A stretch of DNA of 64,000 bases, from positions 1 to 64,000 of the forward strand of contig NZ_RFFG01000032.1 in NCBI RefSeq assembly GCF_003696215.1, read 5' to 3'. Every line of letters begins with the position of its first letter. The stretch's first letter is position 1. The translations under genes and the position numbers were made by a program. Positions 47,238-55,655 of this stretch are shown here, one piece after another. The notes beneath the pieces are model-generated. The model was not told where the DNA came from and did not search any database. It saw nothing but the letters and a program-made list of their open reading frames with translations. This stretch comes from Actinomadura harenae. Lineage in GTDB: Bacteria; Actinomycetota; Actinomycetes; Streptosporangiales; Streptosporangiaceae.

Positions 47238-48123
47238 AGGTCAGCACGACCTTGCCCGTGAGGCCGCCGGCCTCGAAGAGCTCGTGAGCCTCGCCAACCC
47301 GCTCGACCGGGAGGTCGGCGGCCACGCGCAGGCGCAGGACACCGTCGTCCACCAGGCGCGCCAGTTCCCCGAGCTGCTTCCCGCTCTGCTCGACGTACGA
47401 CTTGGACGCCCCGGGGACGTCCGGCAGCGGGGCGTCCGCGATCGACACGTACCGTCCCCCCTCGGCCAGCGCGTGCGTCACGTGCGGTCCGGCCGTGTGC
47501 AGGACGACCTGGTAGACGCCGTCGGCGAGTTCCGCCGGGTCGTCCACGACCAGTTCGGCGCCGAGCTCGCGCGCCGCGTCCACGTGACTCGTCCGCGACA
47601 CCAGCCCGTCCACCCGGGCCCCGAGGTGCCTCGCCAACTGGACGGCCAGACCGCCCACACCGCCCACGGCTCCCACGACGAGCACCCGATCGCCCGCCCC
47701 GACGTCGGCCGACTCCAGTGCCTGAAGTGCGGTGAGCCCGGCCAGCGGAAGCGTCGCCGCCTCCTCCGGACCCACCCGTCCGGGCGCGGCGGCCAGCAGA
47801 TCCCCGGGCAGTGAGACCACATCGGCCCAGGTCCCGCGTCCGGTCGCGATCTGCGCGGACATCGCGATGACCCGATCGCCGGGCCGGAACCGCTCGTCCT
47901 CACTGTCCAGGACGACCCCGGACAGATCCCATCCCAGGTTCGCGGGCAGCGTCCCGATCTCCCACTCCCGCGTCTTGGCGTCCACGGGGTTCAGGCTGCT
48001 GGCGACCGTCCGCACCAGCACCTCGCCCGCCCCGACCACCGGCTCAGGCACCCGCCGCACCCGAAGCACGTCCGTCCCACCGTGCATGTCGATCCCCACG
48101 GCCCGCATGAAAGTAGCGCTCAT
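47206..48123 (-). CDS. Zinc-independent MDR alcohol dehydrogenase / quinone reductase-like
   Basis: A 305-residue medium-chain reductase of the NADP-dependent quinone oxidoreductase type. N-terminal GroES-like domain: VRTVASSLNPVDAKTREW, GWDLSGVV, RFRPGDRVIAM. Rossmann domain: DRVLVVGAVGGVGGLAVQLARHLGARV. The structural and catalytic zinc ligands of alcohol dehydrogenases are missing, which fits the quinone reductase branch. Start at 48123 (MSATFMRAVGID). Proposed reaction: NADPH-dependent reduction of quinones or enones. Confidence 0.85.
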   Translation of the reverse strand: MSATFMRAVGIDMHGGTDVLRVRRVPEPVVGAGEVLVRTVASSLNPVDAKTREWEIGTLPANLGWDLSGVVLDSEDERFRPGDRVIAMSAQIATGRGTWADVVSLPGDLLAAAPGRVGPEEAATLPLAGLTALQALESADVGAGDRVLVVGAVGGVGGLAVQLARHLGARVDGLVSRTSHVDAARELGAELVVDDPAELADGVYQVVLHTAGPHVTHALAEGGRYVSIADAPLPDVPGASKSYVEQSGKQLGELARLVDDGVLRLRVAADLPVERVGEAHELFEAGGLTGKVVLTFSPPTTGRGE

Positions 48124-48283
48124 GCCAAGGACGCTAAGCACTCACACCAATGTGAGAGTCAAACGACCGAACCTGGTGAGCACCAGAGGCGAGGACGCGC
48201 GCCCCTGGGACGCCGGTGGCGCCCCCGCCCAAGCCGGTGGACACTCCGATCAACACGAGCGTCAAGCCAGGGGAGACCCGCAC

Positions 48284-48541
48284 ATGAACCCCTTCGCCCA
48301 GCCCGCCGCCCACTGGCGCAAGAGCACCCACAGCAGCAGCCAAGGCGGCCAATGCAGCGAGATCGCCGACCTTTCCGCCGCCCACTGGCACAGGAGAAGC
48401 CGTAGTTCCCAAGACAGGCAGGATTGTGTGGAGGTGGCCGTCCTCGTCGTTCGGGACTCGAAGGACCCCGACGGGCCGAAGCTGATCCTCACCCAGGCCG
48501 CCTGGCGCAACCTGGTCGCCCGGGCCCGCGGTCGTGCGTAG
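48284..48541 (+). CDS. Fused/duplicated DUF397 protein
   Basis: An 85-residue protein with GGGGAG eight bases before ATG 48284. It starts like one DUF397 protein (AAHWRKSTHSSSQGGQCSEIADLS) and then restarts as a second (AAHWHRRSRSSQDRQDCVEVAVLVVRDSKDPDGPKLI), so the first copy lacks its C-terminal half. This looks like an unequal recombination between two tandem DUF397 genes. No XRE partner lies directly upstream. Confidence 0.75.
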   Translation: MNPFAQPAAHWRKSTHSSSQGGQCSEIADLSAAHWHRRSRSSQDRQDCVEVAVLVVRDSKDPDGPKLILTQAAWRNLVARARGRA

Positions 48542-49067
48542 GGCGCGTCGCACATTGCACGCGCCGACGGCCGGTCGGATTCGGCGTATCGCGGTGACCG
48601 CATGTGCCTGCGGTCCCTGCCTGTTCCTCCAGGGATGCGGCCCTGCACAGGTGGGGTACACCGGGATGTCGAAATCGAGCACCGGTGACCTGCTCGGTGT
48701 CGTTCAGGTCTGTCGGGGCAGTGTGAACGAGGCGGTCCTCCGGATCGATGACACCCACCCAAAGGTCCGGTGGCATCGCTCGACCCCGGTACGGGGATTC
48801 AGCATGTGGCCGCTCGTTGCTGGTGGTGACGGGTGGGTGCGCAGCGGAGATCCGGGTGTTCTCAGCAGAGAGCGCCCCCTCGTTCTCTCCGCGCATCGAG
48901 GAAACTCCGCGGTCACCCTCAGTGTCGACTTTGATCAAAGCAAGCTGGCCCTGCTCCCTCCCGGACAGGTGCTGTACTTCTCCAGTCCTCCCGGTTCCAG
49001 CGAACCGGCCAAGGCCCGAACTTCCTCCTTGGCGGAGTTCCGGACCGTGTGCAGAGGTCCGAAGTAG
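48534..49067 (+). CDS. Putative lipoprotein of unknown function
   Basis: About 177 residues from GTG 48534, overlapping the DUF397 gene by eight bases. An Arg-rich N-region is followed by a short hydrophobic stretch and a lipobox-like FLQGCGPAQVG, so Cys35 is a likely lipidation site. The mature domain is beta-rich (LLGVVQVCRGSVNEAVLRID, FSMWPLVAGG) and resembles no family I know. The start has no good ribosome site; translational coupling to the upstream gene is likely. Confidence 0.55.
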   Translation: MRRARRTLHAPTAGRIRRIAVTACACGPCLFLQGCGPAQVGYTGMSKSSTGDLLGVVQVCRGSVNEAVLRIDDTHPKVRWHRSTPVRGFSMWPLVAGGDGWVRSGDPGVLSRERPLVLSAHRGNSAVTLSVDFDQSKLALLPPGQVLYFSSPPGSSEPAKARTSSLAEFRTVCRGPK

Positions 49068-49268
49068 GGAGGAGCCGGGTTCGTCCTTCGGCGTGATCGC
49101 GTCCCGTCGGCCGGGGCCAGGGTGCCGGGCGACGCCCCGGTTCGAAACGGCATGAGCTCACACCAGGCCGCCGGGGGCCGGGGCGAGTCTCGGCTGGCTT
49201 TTCGGTCGTGTCTGCCTTCCCTCAAGATCCTTTCAGCGGTGCCAGCCGCGAACGGCCGGGTCGGCGTC

Positions 49269-49671
49269 ATGATGAGGGGAAGGCAAGAGGGGGCGGCAGC
49301 TCGCGTTCCGGCTCGGTCCGGGAGCCCTGTGCCTCCTCCTCGGCGCCTGCGGCTCTGGCGAGCGCAGGGAGCCCGAGAAGGACGGCGCGGACATGATCCC
49401 GTGCACCGGCACGGTGCGCGAAACCCAGCAGAGCAACCGTGCCTTCAACGGCGGCAACCACAGCTACCTGGTGCGCTTCCGTGTGCACGTCCCCGGCCGT
49501 CCGGACTATGAGAGCTCGCAGGACCCCGTCCTGGACCCCGTCCAGGTCGTCAAGATCGTCGCGGTCTCCAAGAACTATTCGTGCCGGGTCGGCCGCAGCA
49601 ACCCCCATCGTCTGCGGATCGACTGGGACAACCCCTTCCCGGCCTCCCCGACTCCCGAACAACCCAAGTGA
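49269..49671 (+). pseudogene. Small lipoprotein gene with an apparent homopolymer frameshift
   Basis: From ATG 49269 the frame gives MMRGRQEG and then garbage. After the GGGGG run at 49289-49293 the +1 frame reads RQLAFRLGPGALCLLLGACGSG, a textbook lipoprotein signal with lipobox LLGAC. It continues to 49671 (CTGTVRETQQSNRAFNGGNHSYLVRF, DPVQVVKIVAVSKNYSCRVG). Dropping one G restores a protein of about 133 residues. No start codon lies in the downstream frame before the signal. Function unknown. Confidence 0.55.
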
Positions 49672-49732
49672 CCACTGGGTGAGGAGCCGTCGTGTGGGGG
49701 CTGCTACGTCGCCCTCGACTCCCTTGACCCGC

Positions 49733-50341
49733 CTACGGCCCGGTACGTCCGGTTGGGCCGCCGACGGCGAAAGTGGCCTGGACGTAGCGGTTGGCCAGCC
49801 GAACATACTCGTCGATCGTGTGACTGGACTTCAAGCGTCCTTCCTCGAAAGATTGCCGATCTTCGTGGTCGTGCAGGGTCCAGATGGATACGAGTGCGCC
49901 TTCGGCGGCTTGGGTCAACACTGAATCGGACACCAGGATCTTCAAACGGAACAGCTCCTGGTTGACCACGGCGCGTAGCCGGTGGGAGCGCAGGCGTGCC
50001 TCTTCATGTGCGGCGCTGCCCGCGCTCTCGTTCGCGCGATGCCATAGGTCGGTCTGGCCGCCTCGATAGTCGGCCACCGCGCGAGCGAATTCACTCAGCA
50101 CCGAGACTTGCTGCTCGCGTAGTTGCCGCTCCAGCGCGAAACGCTCCGTCTGTTGCGATATTCGACGCTGGAAGGAGTATGTGGCCAAGGAACCGAGAAG
50201 AGTTCCGGCCACCGCGATCAGGCTCGTCACCGCTGCACCCATATCGGTCAGTTGACCATGGTTGAGGCGGCCTTGCAGCTCCTTTCGGTTGTTGGGAGAG
50301 GCGGCGGATCGGACGCCGGGCATCGCCTCCTCATGTGACAT
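49733..50341 (-). CDS. Membrane-anchored hypothetical protein
   Basis: Up to 202 residues; an internal ATG at 50242 would give 169. One N-terminal TM helix (GAAVTSLIAVAGTLLGSLATYSF) is followed by a long helical, coiled-coil-like region (QRRISQQTERFALERQLREQQVSVLSEFARAVADY). The composition resembles actinomycete single-pass proteins of unknown role that often lie in accessory regions. No catalytic motif seen. Confidence 0.6.
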   Translation of the reverse strand: MSHEEAMPGVRSAASPNNRKELQGRLNHGQLTDMGAAVTSLIAVAGTLLGSLATYSFQRRISQQTERFALERQLREQQVSVLSEFARAVADYRGGQTDLWHRANESAGSAAHEEARLRSHRLRAVVNQELFRLKILVSDSVLTQAAEGALVSIWTLHDHEDRQSFEEGRLKSSHTIDEYVRLANRYVQATFAVGGPTGRTGP

Positions 50342-50428
50342 CCGGTCATGAGAGAATTCCGACCCTTCTCGAGATCACCGAACGTTCGTGACTGGGGGGG
50401 GCGGGGTGCGGGCGATTAGGATCGGCGC

Positions 50429-51370
50429 ATGTCTCTGCGGGTGGACGACGTCGAGCGGTTCGAGCTGTCGCGGCCGCGGCTGGAGGCCATCGCCTACCGG
50501 CTGCTCGGTTCCGCGGACGAGGCGGAGGACGTCGTCCAGGAGACGTTCCTGCGCTGGCAGGCCGCCGACGTCGACCGCGTCGAGGTCCCCGAGGCGTGGC
50601 TGACGAAGGTGCTCACCAACCTGTGCCTCAACCAGCTCACCTCCGCGCGGGCTCGCCGCGAGACCTACGTGGGCCGATGGCTTCCCGAGCCGCTGCTCGC
50701 GGGCGACCCGATGCTCGGCCCGGCCGACACCGCCGTGCAGCGCGAGTCGGTCTCGTACGCGGTCCTCACCCTGATGGAGCGGCTGCCGCCCAAGGAACGG
50801 GCCGTGTACGTGCTGCGGGAGGCGTTCGACTACCCGCACCGCGAGATCGCCGCGATCCTCGACATCACCGAGGCGGCCTGCCAGCAGATCTTCCATCGCG
50901 CCAAGAAGCATGTCGCGGACGGGAGGGCCCGCGGCGCCGTCGACGAGGCCGACGCCCGGCGGGTCGTCGAGGAGTTCCTCGCGGCCGCCACCAGCGGCCG
51001 GACCGACGAGCTGGTGCGCCTGCTCACCAAGGACGCCATCGCCGTCGGCGACGGCGGAGGGAGGATCCCCGCGCGCGTCAGGGCGTTCGAGGGAGCCGCC
51101 GCGGTCGCGCGCTTCATGTGGGGCATGCTCAAGCCCGCCGAGGCCAAGCGCGCCCTGGTGGGCGGCGCACCCGAGATCTACGCCGGGGTCGCCAACGGCG
51201 GACCCGCCGTCGTGGCCGTCGTGGAAGGCCGGGTCGTCACCGTCGTGTGCCTGGAGGTCACCGCGGAGGGCATCGCCGCCTGCCGCACCCAGGCCAACCC
51301 CGACAAGCTCGAACGCGCGACCGGGCAGTGGGCGGCGGCCGACCACGGAGAGCCCCTGCTCGTGTTGTGA
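50429..51370 (+). CDS. ECF41/SigJ-like sigma factor with SnoaL-like C-terminal domain
   Basis: A 313-residue ECF sigma factor. Region 2 is FELSRPRLEAIAYRLLGSADEAEDVVQETFLRWQAAD and region 4 is LPPKERAVYVLREAFDYPHREIAAILDITEAACQQIFHRAKKHV. After it comes a SnoaL/NTF2-like domain (RRVVEEFLAAATSGRTDELVRLLTKDAIAVGDGGGRIPA) that in ECF41 sigmas acts as a fused regulator replacing an anti-sigma. The next gene is an epimerase, one of the three classical ECF41 partners (carboxymuconolactone decarboxylase, oxidoreductase, epimerase). Confidence 0.92.
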   Translation: MSLRVDDVERFELSRPRLEAIAYRLLGSADEAEDVVQETFLRWQAADVDRVEVPEAWLTKVLTNLCLNQLTSARARRETYVGRWLPEPLLAGDPMLGPADTAVQRESVSYAVLTLMERLPPKERAVYVLREAFDYPHREIAAILDITEAACQQIFHRAKKHVADGRARGAVDEADARRVVEEFLAAATSGRTDELVRLLTKDAIAVGDGGGRIPARVRAFEGAAAVARFMWGMLKPAEAKRALVGGAPEIYAGVANGGPAVVAVVEGRVVTVVCLEVTAEGIAACRTQANPDKLERATGQWAAADHGEPLLVL

Positions 51371-51453
51371 CCCACGTCACGGTCGCCTCCTGTCAGGAAT
51401 CGGCGGGCCGTCCGGTTCAAGAGGCGAATCCGAACCGGACGGCAAGGGAGCCG

Positions 51454-52395
51454 ATGATGAGAATCCTGGTGGCGGGAGCGACCGGAGCGATGGGCAGGGA
51501 ACTGCTGCCGCGTCTGGCCGAGGCGGGACACGAGGTGTTCGCCATGGTCCGCGGCGAATCCGCGAAGGCGGCCGCGTCGCGGCTCGGCGCGGTGCCGGTC
51601 GTCGCGGACGCGCTCGACCGCGCCCAGGTCGAGGCGGCCGTCCGTGAGGCGGCCCCGGAGGTGATCATCGACCAGCTGACCGCCATCGGGCACATCGACA
51701 CCCGCAAGTTCGAACGCAGCTTCGCCGCGACCGACCGGCTGCGGACCGAGGGCACCGACAACCTGCTCGCGGCCGCGCGCGCCGCGGGCGGAGTGCGGCG
51801 GTTCATCGCCCAGAGCAACGGCGCGTTCACCTACGCCCGCACCGGCGGGCCGGTCAAGGACGAGCAGGACCCCCTGGACCCCGCGCCCGTCGCCCCGATG
51901 GCCTCGATGATCGCCGCGATCGGGCACCTGGAGAAGGCCGTCCTGGGCGCCGCCTGGACCGAGGGGATCGTGCTGCGCTACGGCGCCTTCTACGGGCCCG
52001 GGACGTCCATGGCGCCGGGCTCCGAACAGCTCGAGATGATCCGCAGGCGCAAGTTCCCGGTCGTCGGCGACGGCGGCGGGGTGTGGTCGTTCATCCACAT
52101 CGCGGACGCCGCCGAGGCCACGGTCGCCGCGGTGGAGAACGGCGGCCGCGGCGTCTACAACATCGTCGACGACGACCCCGCCCCGGTCGCCGAATGGCTC
52201 CCGGAACTGGCGGCGAAGCTGGGCGCCAAGAAGCCGATGCGCGTGCCGCGCTTCGTCGGACGACTGGCCGCCGGAACAGCCGGGGTCGTCCTCATGACCG
52301 AACTGCGCGGCGCGTCCAACACCAAGGCCAAGCGCGAACTCGCCTGGCAGCCCACCCACCCCACCTGGCGCCAGGGCCTCACCCCCAACCCATGA
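51454..52395 (+). CDS. NAD(P)-dependent epimerase-like protein (ECF41 partner)
   Basis: A 313-residue extended SDR. N-terminal MRILVAGATGAMGRELLPRLAEAGHEVFAMVRG, a Ser-rich IAQSNGAFTYAR, a YGAFYGPGTSM stretch and WSFIHIADAAEATVAAVEN. The usual catalytic YxxxK is not clear (a lysine lies in HLEKAVLGA), so the protein may act as a reductase variant or a redox-sensing partner. It directly follows an ECF41-type sigma factor gene, and the ECF41 family typically activates exactly such a gene. Confidence 0.82.
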   Translation: MMRILVAGATGAMGRELLPRLAEAGHEVFAMVRGESAKAAASRLGAVPVVADALDRAQVEAAVREAAPEVIIDQLTAIGHIDTRKFERSFAATDRLRTEGTDNLLAAARAAGGVRRFIAQSNGAFTYARTGGPVKDEQDPLDPAPVAPMASMIAAIGHLEKAVLGAAWTEGIVLRYGAFYGPGTSMAPGSEQLEMIRRRKFPVVGDGGGVWSFIHIADAAEATVAAVENGGRGVYNIVDDDPAPVAEWLPELAAKLGAKKPMRVPRFVGRLAAGTAGVVLMTELRGASNTKAKRELAWQPTHPTWRQGLTPNP

Positions 52396-52435
52396 CCCGC
52401 CCTGGCACCGGGGTCTCCGTTGAGGGGGTGGATGG

Positions 52436-52461
52436 TATAATGCAATGGGTATCGTTATCAT
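52436..52461 (+). promoter_or_regulatory. Consensus -10 with an overlapping Fur/Zur-like palindrome
   Basis: A perfect TATAAT at 52436-52441 is followed by ATGGGTATCGTTATCAT (52445-52461). Read on the minus strand this is ATGATAACGATACCCAT, an imperfect palindrome in the Fur/Zur class (GATAACGATA core). The site would straddle the start of a transcript leading toward rsgA. In actinobacteria Zur sites of this type often control zinc-independent ribosomal genes. Assignment is tentative. Confidence 0.4.
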
Positions 52462-52673
52462 CGGTACCGGTGTGGAACACGGACGAGAGGGAGGTGGGGT
52501 TGATGACCGCGAAGGCGGCCGCTGTCGCATGCGGCGTTCGGGCCAACCTCGTTTCCCGGGTCTCGGTCGTGCTCGACTGAGTCGATCCGCTCAGCGCGAT
52601 CGTTCGGCGTGATCTCTTCGTGTCCGCCGAGGCCCCTGATCACAAGGGTCTCCTTCGTTGTTGTCTTCATCAT
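52458..52673 (-). CDS. Possible small protein antisense to the rsgA leader
   Basis: A 71-codon frame with a strong AGAAGGAAAGG directly before tandem ATG codons. The first 40 residues have an ordinary protein-like composition (MKTTTKETLVIRGLGG, then HEEITPNDRAERIDSVEHD), unlike the Arg/Pro-rich shadows common at this GC. The rest looks random. I do not recognise it. It may be a short regulatory peptide, or chance. Confidence 0.25.
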   Translation of the reverse strand: MMKTTTKETLVIRGLGGHEEITPNDRAERIDSVEHDRDPGNEVGPNAACDSGRLRGHQPHLPLVRVPHRYR

Positions 52674-53728
52674 CCTTTCCTTCTGATGGCGTGCTGTCCG
52701 CCTACGGGTGGGACGAGGCGTGTGAGCACGCCTTCGCCGCACATCACTCAGACGGCCTGACGCCCGGACGCGTCGCCCGGGTCGACCGTGGCCACGCCAC
52801 CGTCATCACGGCGGACGGCTGGGTGCGCGCCACCTGGTCCACGGCCACCGAACCGCCCTGCACAGGGGACTGGGCCGCCGTGCGGCCCGGCGAACGGCCG
52901 GAACTGGCGGCGTTGCTGCCCCGGCGGACCGCCATCACGCGCTCCTCGGCGTCCCGCACGTCCCGCGCCCAGGTCCTGGCCGCGAACGTCGACACCGTCG
53001 CGGTCGTCGTCTCGCTCGCCGCGTCCGCGTCGGCGGGCCGGATCGAGCGCATGCTCGCCCTGGCCTGGGAGAGCGGCGCCGTCCCGGTCATCGTCCTGGC
53101 CAAGGCCGACCAGGCGGAACGGCCCGTGGACGCGGTGCGGGACGAGGTCGCCGCGCTCGCACCCGGTGTCGAGGTCCTGGCGGTCAGTTCCGTCAGCGGC
53201 GACGGCATGGACGTCCTCACGGCCGTCCTCACGGGGACGATCGTGCTGCTCGGGCCGTCCGGCGCGGGCAAGTCCACTCTCGGGAACGCCCTGCTCGGCG
53301 CGGACCTGCTGGCGACCGGCGACGTGCGGGCGGGGGACGGCAAGGGCCGTCACACCACCGTCCACCGCGAGCTGGTCCGGCTGCCGGGCGGCGGCGTCCT
53401 CATCGACACGCCGGGCCTGCGCTCCGTCGGCGTCCACGACAGTGAGGGCGGCATCCAGCAGGTCTTCGCCGAGATCGAGGACCTCGCCGCCGACTGCCGG
53501 TTCTCCGACTGCGCGCACGAGAGCGAACCCGGCTGCGCGGTGCTCGCCGCGATCGCCGACGGCACTCTCACGCGGCGACGACTGGACAGCTACCGCAAGC
53601 TGCTCCGCGAATCCGCCTGGGCCGCGTCCCGCGAGGACGCGCGCCTCCGGGCGGAACGCGAGAACCAGCGCAAGGACATCACCCGCCACCTGCGGGCCAC
53701 CTACAAGTTCCGGGACCGGCAGTCATGA
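52658..53728 (+). CDS. rsgA: Ribosome small-subunit biogenesis GTPase RsgA
   Basis: Circularly permuted GTPase that checks 30S subunit maturation. Motif order G4-G1-G3 as expected: VIVLAKADQ (G4), SSVSGDGMD (G5-like), GPSGAGKSTLGNALLG (G1), HTTVHREL (G2), and DTPGLRSVG (G3). The C-terminal zinc-binding domain has DCRFSDCAHESEPGCAVLAAI (Cys/His ligands). An OB-like N-terminal domain (VARVDRGHATVITADG) precedes. Length 356 from TTG 52658, which has AAGGG nine bases upstream; GTG 52691 is an alternative. The upstream consensus -10 and Fur/Zur-like palindrome may control it. Confidence 0.9.
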   Translation: MLSSSSFPSDGVLSAYGWDEACEHAFAAHHSDGLTPGRVARVDRGHATVITADGWVRATWSTATEPPCTGDWAAVRPGERPELAALLPRRTAITRSSASRTSRAQVLAANVDTVAVVVSLAASASAGRIERMLALAWESGAVPVIVLAKADQAERPVDAVRDEVAALAPGVEVLAVSSVSGDGMDVLTAVLTGTIVLLGPSGAGKSTLGNALLGADLLATGDVRAGDGKGRHTTVHRELVRLPGGGVLIDTPGLRSVGVHDSEGGIQQVFAEIEDLAADCRFSDCAHESEPGCAVLAAIADGTLTRRRLDSYRKLLRESAWAASREDARLRAERENQRKDITRHLRATYKFRDRQS

Positions 53729-53799
53729 ACGCCCGGCCGTCACGCTCCGACGCGTCCGCTGGATCCCCTTCGCATCTTCACGAGGAACCACCCACCGAC

Positions 53800-54312
53800 A
53801 TGACCACCTGGACCACTCGTCCCGAGACCGACGACCACGACCGCCGCGCGATCCGCGAGATCAACCTCGCGGCGTTCCCGACCCCGCTGGAGGCCGACCT
53901 CGTCGACGCGCTGCGCCAGGACCCGGGCGCTTGGCTCCCCTGGGGCTCCTGGATCGCGGAGGACCCCGAAGGCACCGCGACCGGGTTCGCGCTCCTGACC
54001 CGCTGTCACGTCGACGGCGCGCCGGCCCTCGCGCTCGGCCCCTGCGCCGTGCCCCTGGAACACCAGCGGACGGGCGCGGGCTCGGCGGCCGTCCGCGCCG
54101 CGCTCGAAGCGGCCCGTGAGGCGGGCGAGAACCTCGTCCTCGTCCTCGGGCACGCCCCGTACTACCCGCGGTTCGGGTTCGTCCCGGCCTCCCGGTACGG
54201 GATCCGTCCCCCCTTCGAGGTGCCGGACGAGAACATGATGGCGCTGAGCCTCGACCCGTCCCGACCCGTACCGTCCGGCACCATCCGCTACGCCAAGGCG
54301 TTCGGCGTCTGA
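53800..54312 (+). CDS. GNAT-family N-acetyltransferase
   Basis: About 170 residues, similar to the YhbS/phosphinothricin-like GNAT group. It starts TRPETDDHDRRAIREINLAAFPTPLEADLVDAL, then the acetyl-CoA binding region LALGPCAVPLEHQRTGAGSAAVRAALEAAREAG (Q/RxxGxG/A in QRTGAGS) and LVLGHAPYYPRFGFVPA. ATG 53800 is favoured by GAGGA upstream; ATG 53725 overlaps the rsgA stop and could also be used. Substrate unknown. Confidence 0.85.
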   Translation: MTTWTTRPETDDHDRRAIREINLAAFPTPLEADLVDALRQDPGAWLPWGSWIAEDPEGTATGFALLTRCHVDGAPALALGPCAVPLEHQRTGAGSAAVRAALEAAREAGENLVLVLGHAPYYPRFGFVPASRYGIRPPFEVPDENMMALSLDPSRPVPSGTIRYAKAFGV

Positions 54313-54370
54313 CACCGCCCCGGGGGCGAGCACCACACCGCCCGCCCCCGGGGCGCACAACACCCGCCCG

Positions 54371-54754
54371 TCAGGGGATGCCGATCATCAGAGGCACAGA
54401 CCCCTCAGCCAGGTAGGGATGCCCGGGATAGTGCTGGATGTGGCGATGGGTGCCCCCCTCCTCCGACGCCATCGCGGCCGTCATGACACGGAGTTGATCC
54501 GCGAACAGCGCCATCGCGACAGCATCGCCACTGACCACGAGCGTCTGGCGCGGCCCGTCGAGAAGGACCGACACCCCGGGCCCCGGAGTCCGCCTGACCT
54601 CGACTCCCACCAGCGGCTCGGAACCGGGAGGGGCCGAGGACACCGCACCGACGAACCCCTCGCCCACGGCCACCACGGCCGCCACCCGGGCCAGCTCCGC
54701 CTCCACCCCGTTGAGTTCCACCTCATCGAAAACGGGATCGAACACAAGATTCAC
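54371..54754 (-). CDS. Small protein, possibly Imm32-like
   Basis: 127 residues from GTG 54754, which has GGGAG eight bases upstream (the frame is open to 54796). It begins VNLVFDPVFDEVELNGVEAEL and ends HRHIQHYPGHPYLAEGSVPLMIGIP. The terminal HxHxxxxPGHPYLxxxSVPL pattern recalls the Imm32 family of putative immunity proteins found in actinomycetes, but no toxin gene is nearby. Assignment tentative. Confidence 0.5.
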   Translation of the reverse strand: MNLVFDPVFDEVELNGVEAELARVAAVVAVGEGFVGAVSSAPPGSEPLVGVEVRRTPGPGVSVLLDGPRQTLVVSGDAVAMALFADQLRVMTAAMASEEGGTHRHIQHYPGHPYLAEGSVPLMIGIP

Positions 54755-54878
54755 CAACACTGCTCCCGCGAGATCGATAGAAGCCCTGAGAACCACCTAC
54801 TGTAGGTGCCAAGTCGTGACGACCATCGTCCTCGAAGGTCCGGTGTGACGATGACATCGGGCCTTCGAGGGCGGTCCG

Positions 54879-55655
54879 TCAGTGGTGGTGGCCCTGCCGT
54901 CCGAGGGTGTCCTCCGGGGTCGCGCTGGGGCGGGTCCACTGGGGCGTGGGACGGCTGGTCGGGTCCCAGGTGGGGGTGCCGTCCGCGTCCGTGCGCCAGT
55001 ACCAGCACGCCCGGTGCCCCTCGGGACGCCCCTCGGGGTTGTCCTCCCACGCCTCGCCGCGCCCGTAGGGCGTCCTGTCGAGCAGCCCGAACGCCCCGTC
55101 GACCGGCTCGATACCGCGCCCCGTCGTCGAGTAGGTGAGGAACGTCCGGTCGCCGTCCCGCAGGTAGGACGTGAGGTAACCCATGGTGCCGCCGACCGGC
55201 TCGTCCAGGTCGCGGACGGAGTACCAGGGCTGCGTGTAGCCCATGAACCCGACGAACTCGGCGACCTCGTCCCACCGTCCCGCCGTGAGGACGGCGGACG
55301 AGACCCCACGCGCGTTGAGGTACACGACGGCGTCCTTCATGTGCCACGCCGTGACGGTGCACCCCTCGCACTGCCCCTGATGCGGCGCGCCGTCCCACCA
55401 CATGTGCTTGTAGACGATGAGCTCGTTGCGCTCCTGGAACAACTCCAGGAACGGCACCGGACCGTCCGGCCCGACGACCTCGACCGTCCCGTCGAACTCC
55501 ACCATCGGCAACCGCCGCCGCGCCGCAGCGAGCGCGTCCCCCTCACGCGTATGGGCCTTCTCCCGCACCAGCAGCTCGTCCCGCGCAGCCTGCCAGGCCT
55601 CCATGCCAACAACAGCCGGCCGCCCCGGCAACACAACGCTCGACTTCTCCGTCAT
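54879..55655 (-). CDS. DUF899 thioredoxin-like protein
   Basis: A 258-residue protein of the DUF899 family. ATG 55655 has GGAGG five bases upstream. Family features: WQAARDELLVREKAHTREGDALAAARRRLPMVE, ELFQERNELIVYKHMWWDG, QCEGCTVTAWHMKDAVVYLNARGVS, and FMGYTQPWYSVR. The single Cys pair QCEGC replaces the classic CxxC position. Thought to be a thioredoxin-fold redox protein; the partner is unknown. Monocistronic. Confidence 0.85.
   Translation of the reverse strand: MTEKSSVVLPGRPAVVGMEAWQAARDELLVREKAHTREGDALAAARRRLPMVEFDGTVEVVGPDGPVPFLELFQERNELIVYKHMWWDGAPHQGQCEGCTVTAWHMKDAVVYLNARGVSSAVLTAGRWDEVAEFVGFMGYTQPWYSVRDLDEPVGGTMGYLTSYLRDGDRTFLTYSTTGRGIEPVDGAFGLLDRTPYGRGEAWEDNPEGRPEGHRACWYWRTDADGTPTWDPTSRPTPQWTRPSATPEDTLGRQGHHH

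Noticed and set aside
49123..49150. GGTTCGAAA motif resembling a tRNA T-loop
   Set aside because: No cloverleaf partners or acceptor stem around it.
51370..51453. ECF41-type promoter (TGTCAGG with a CGTC downstream)
   Set aside because: The spacing is about 11 bases instead of the expected 16, so the match is probably chance.
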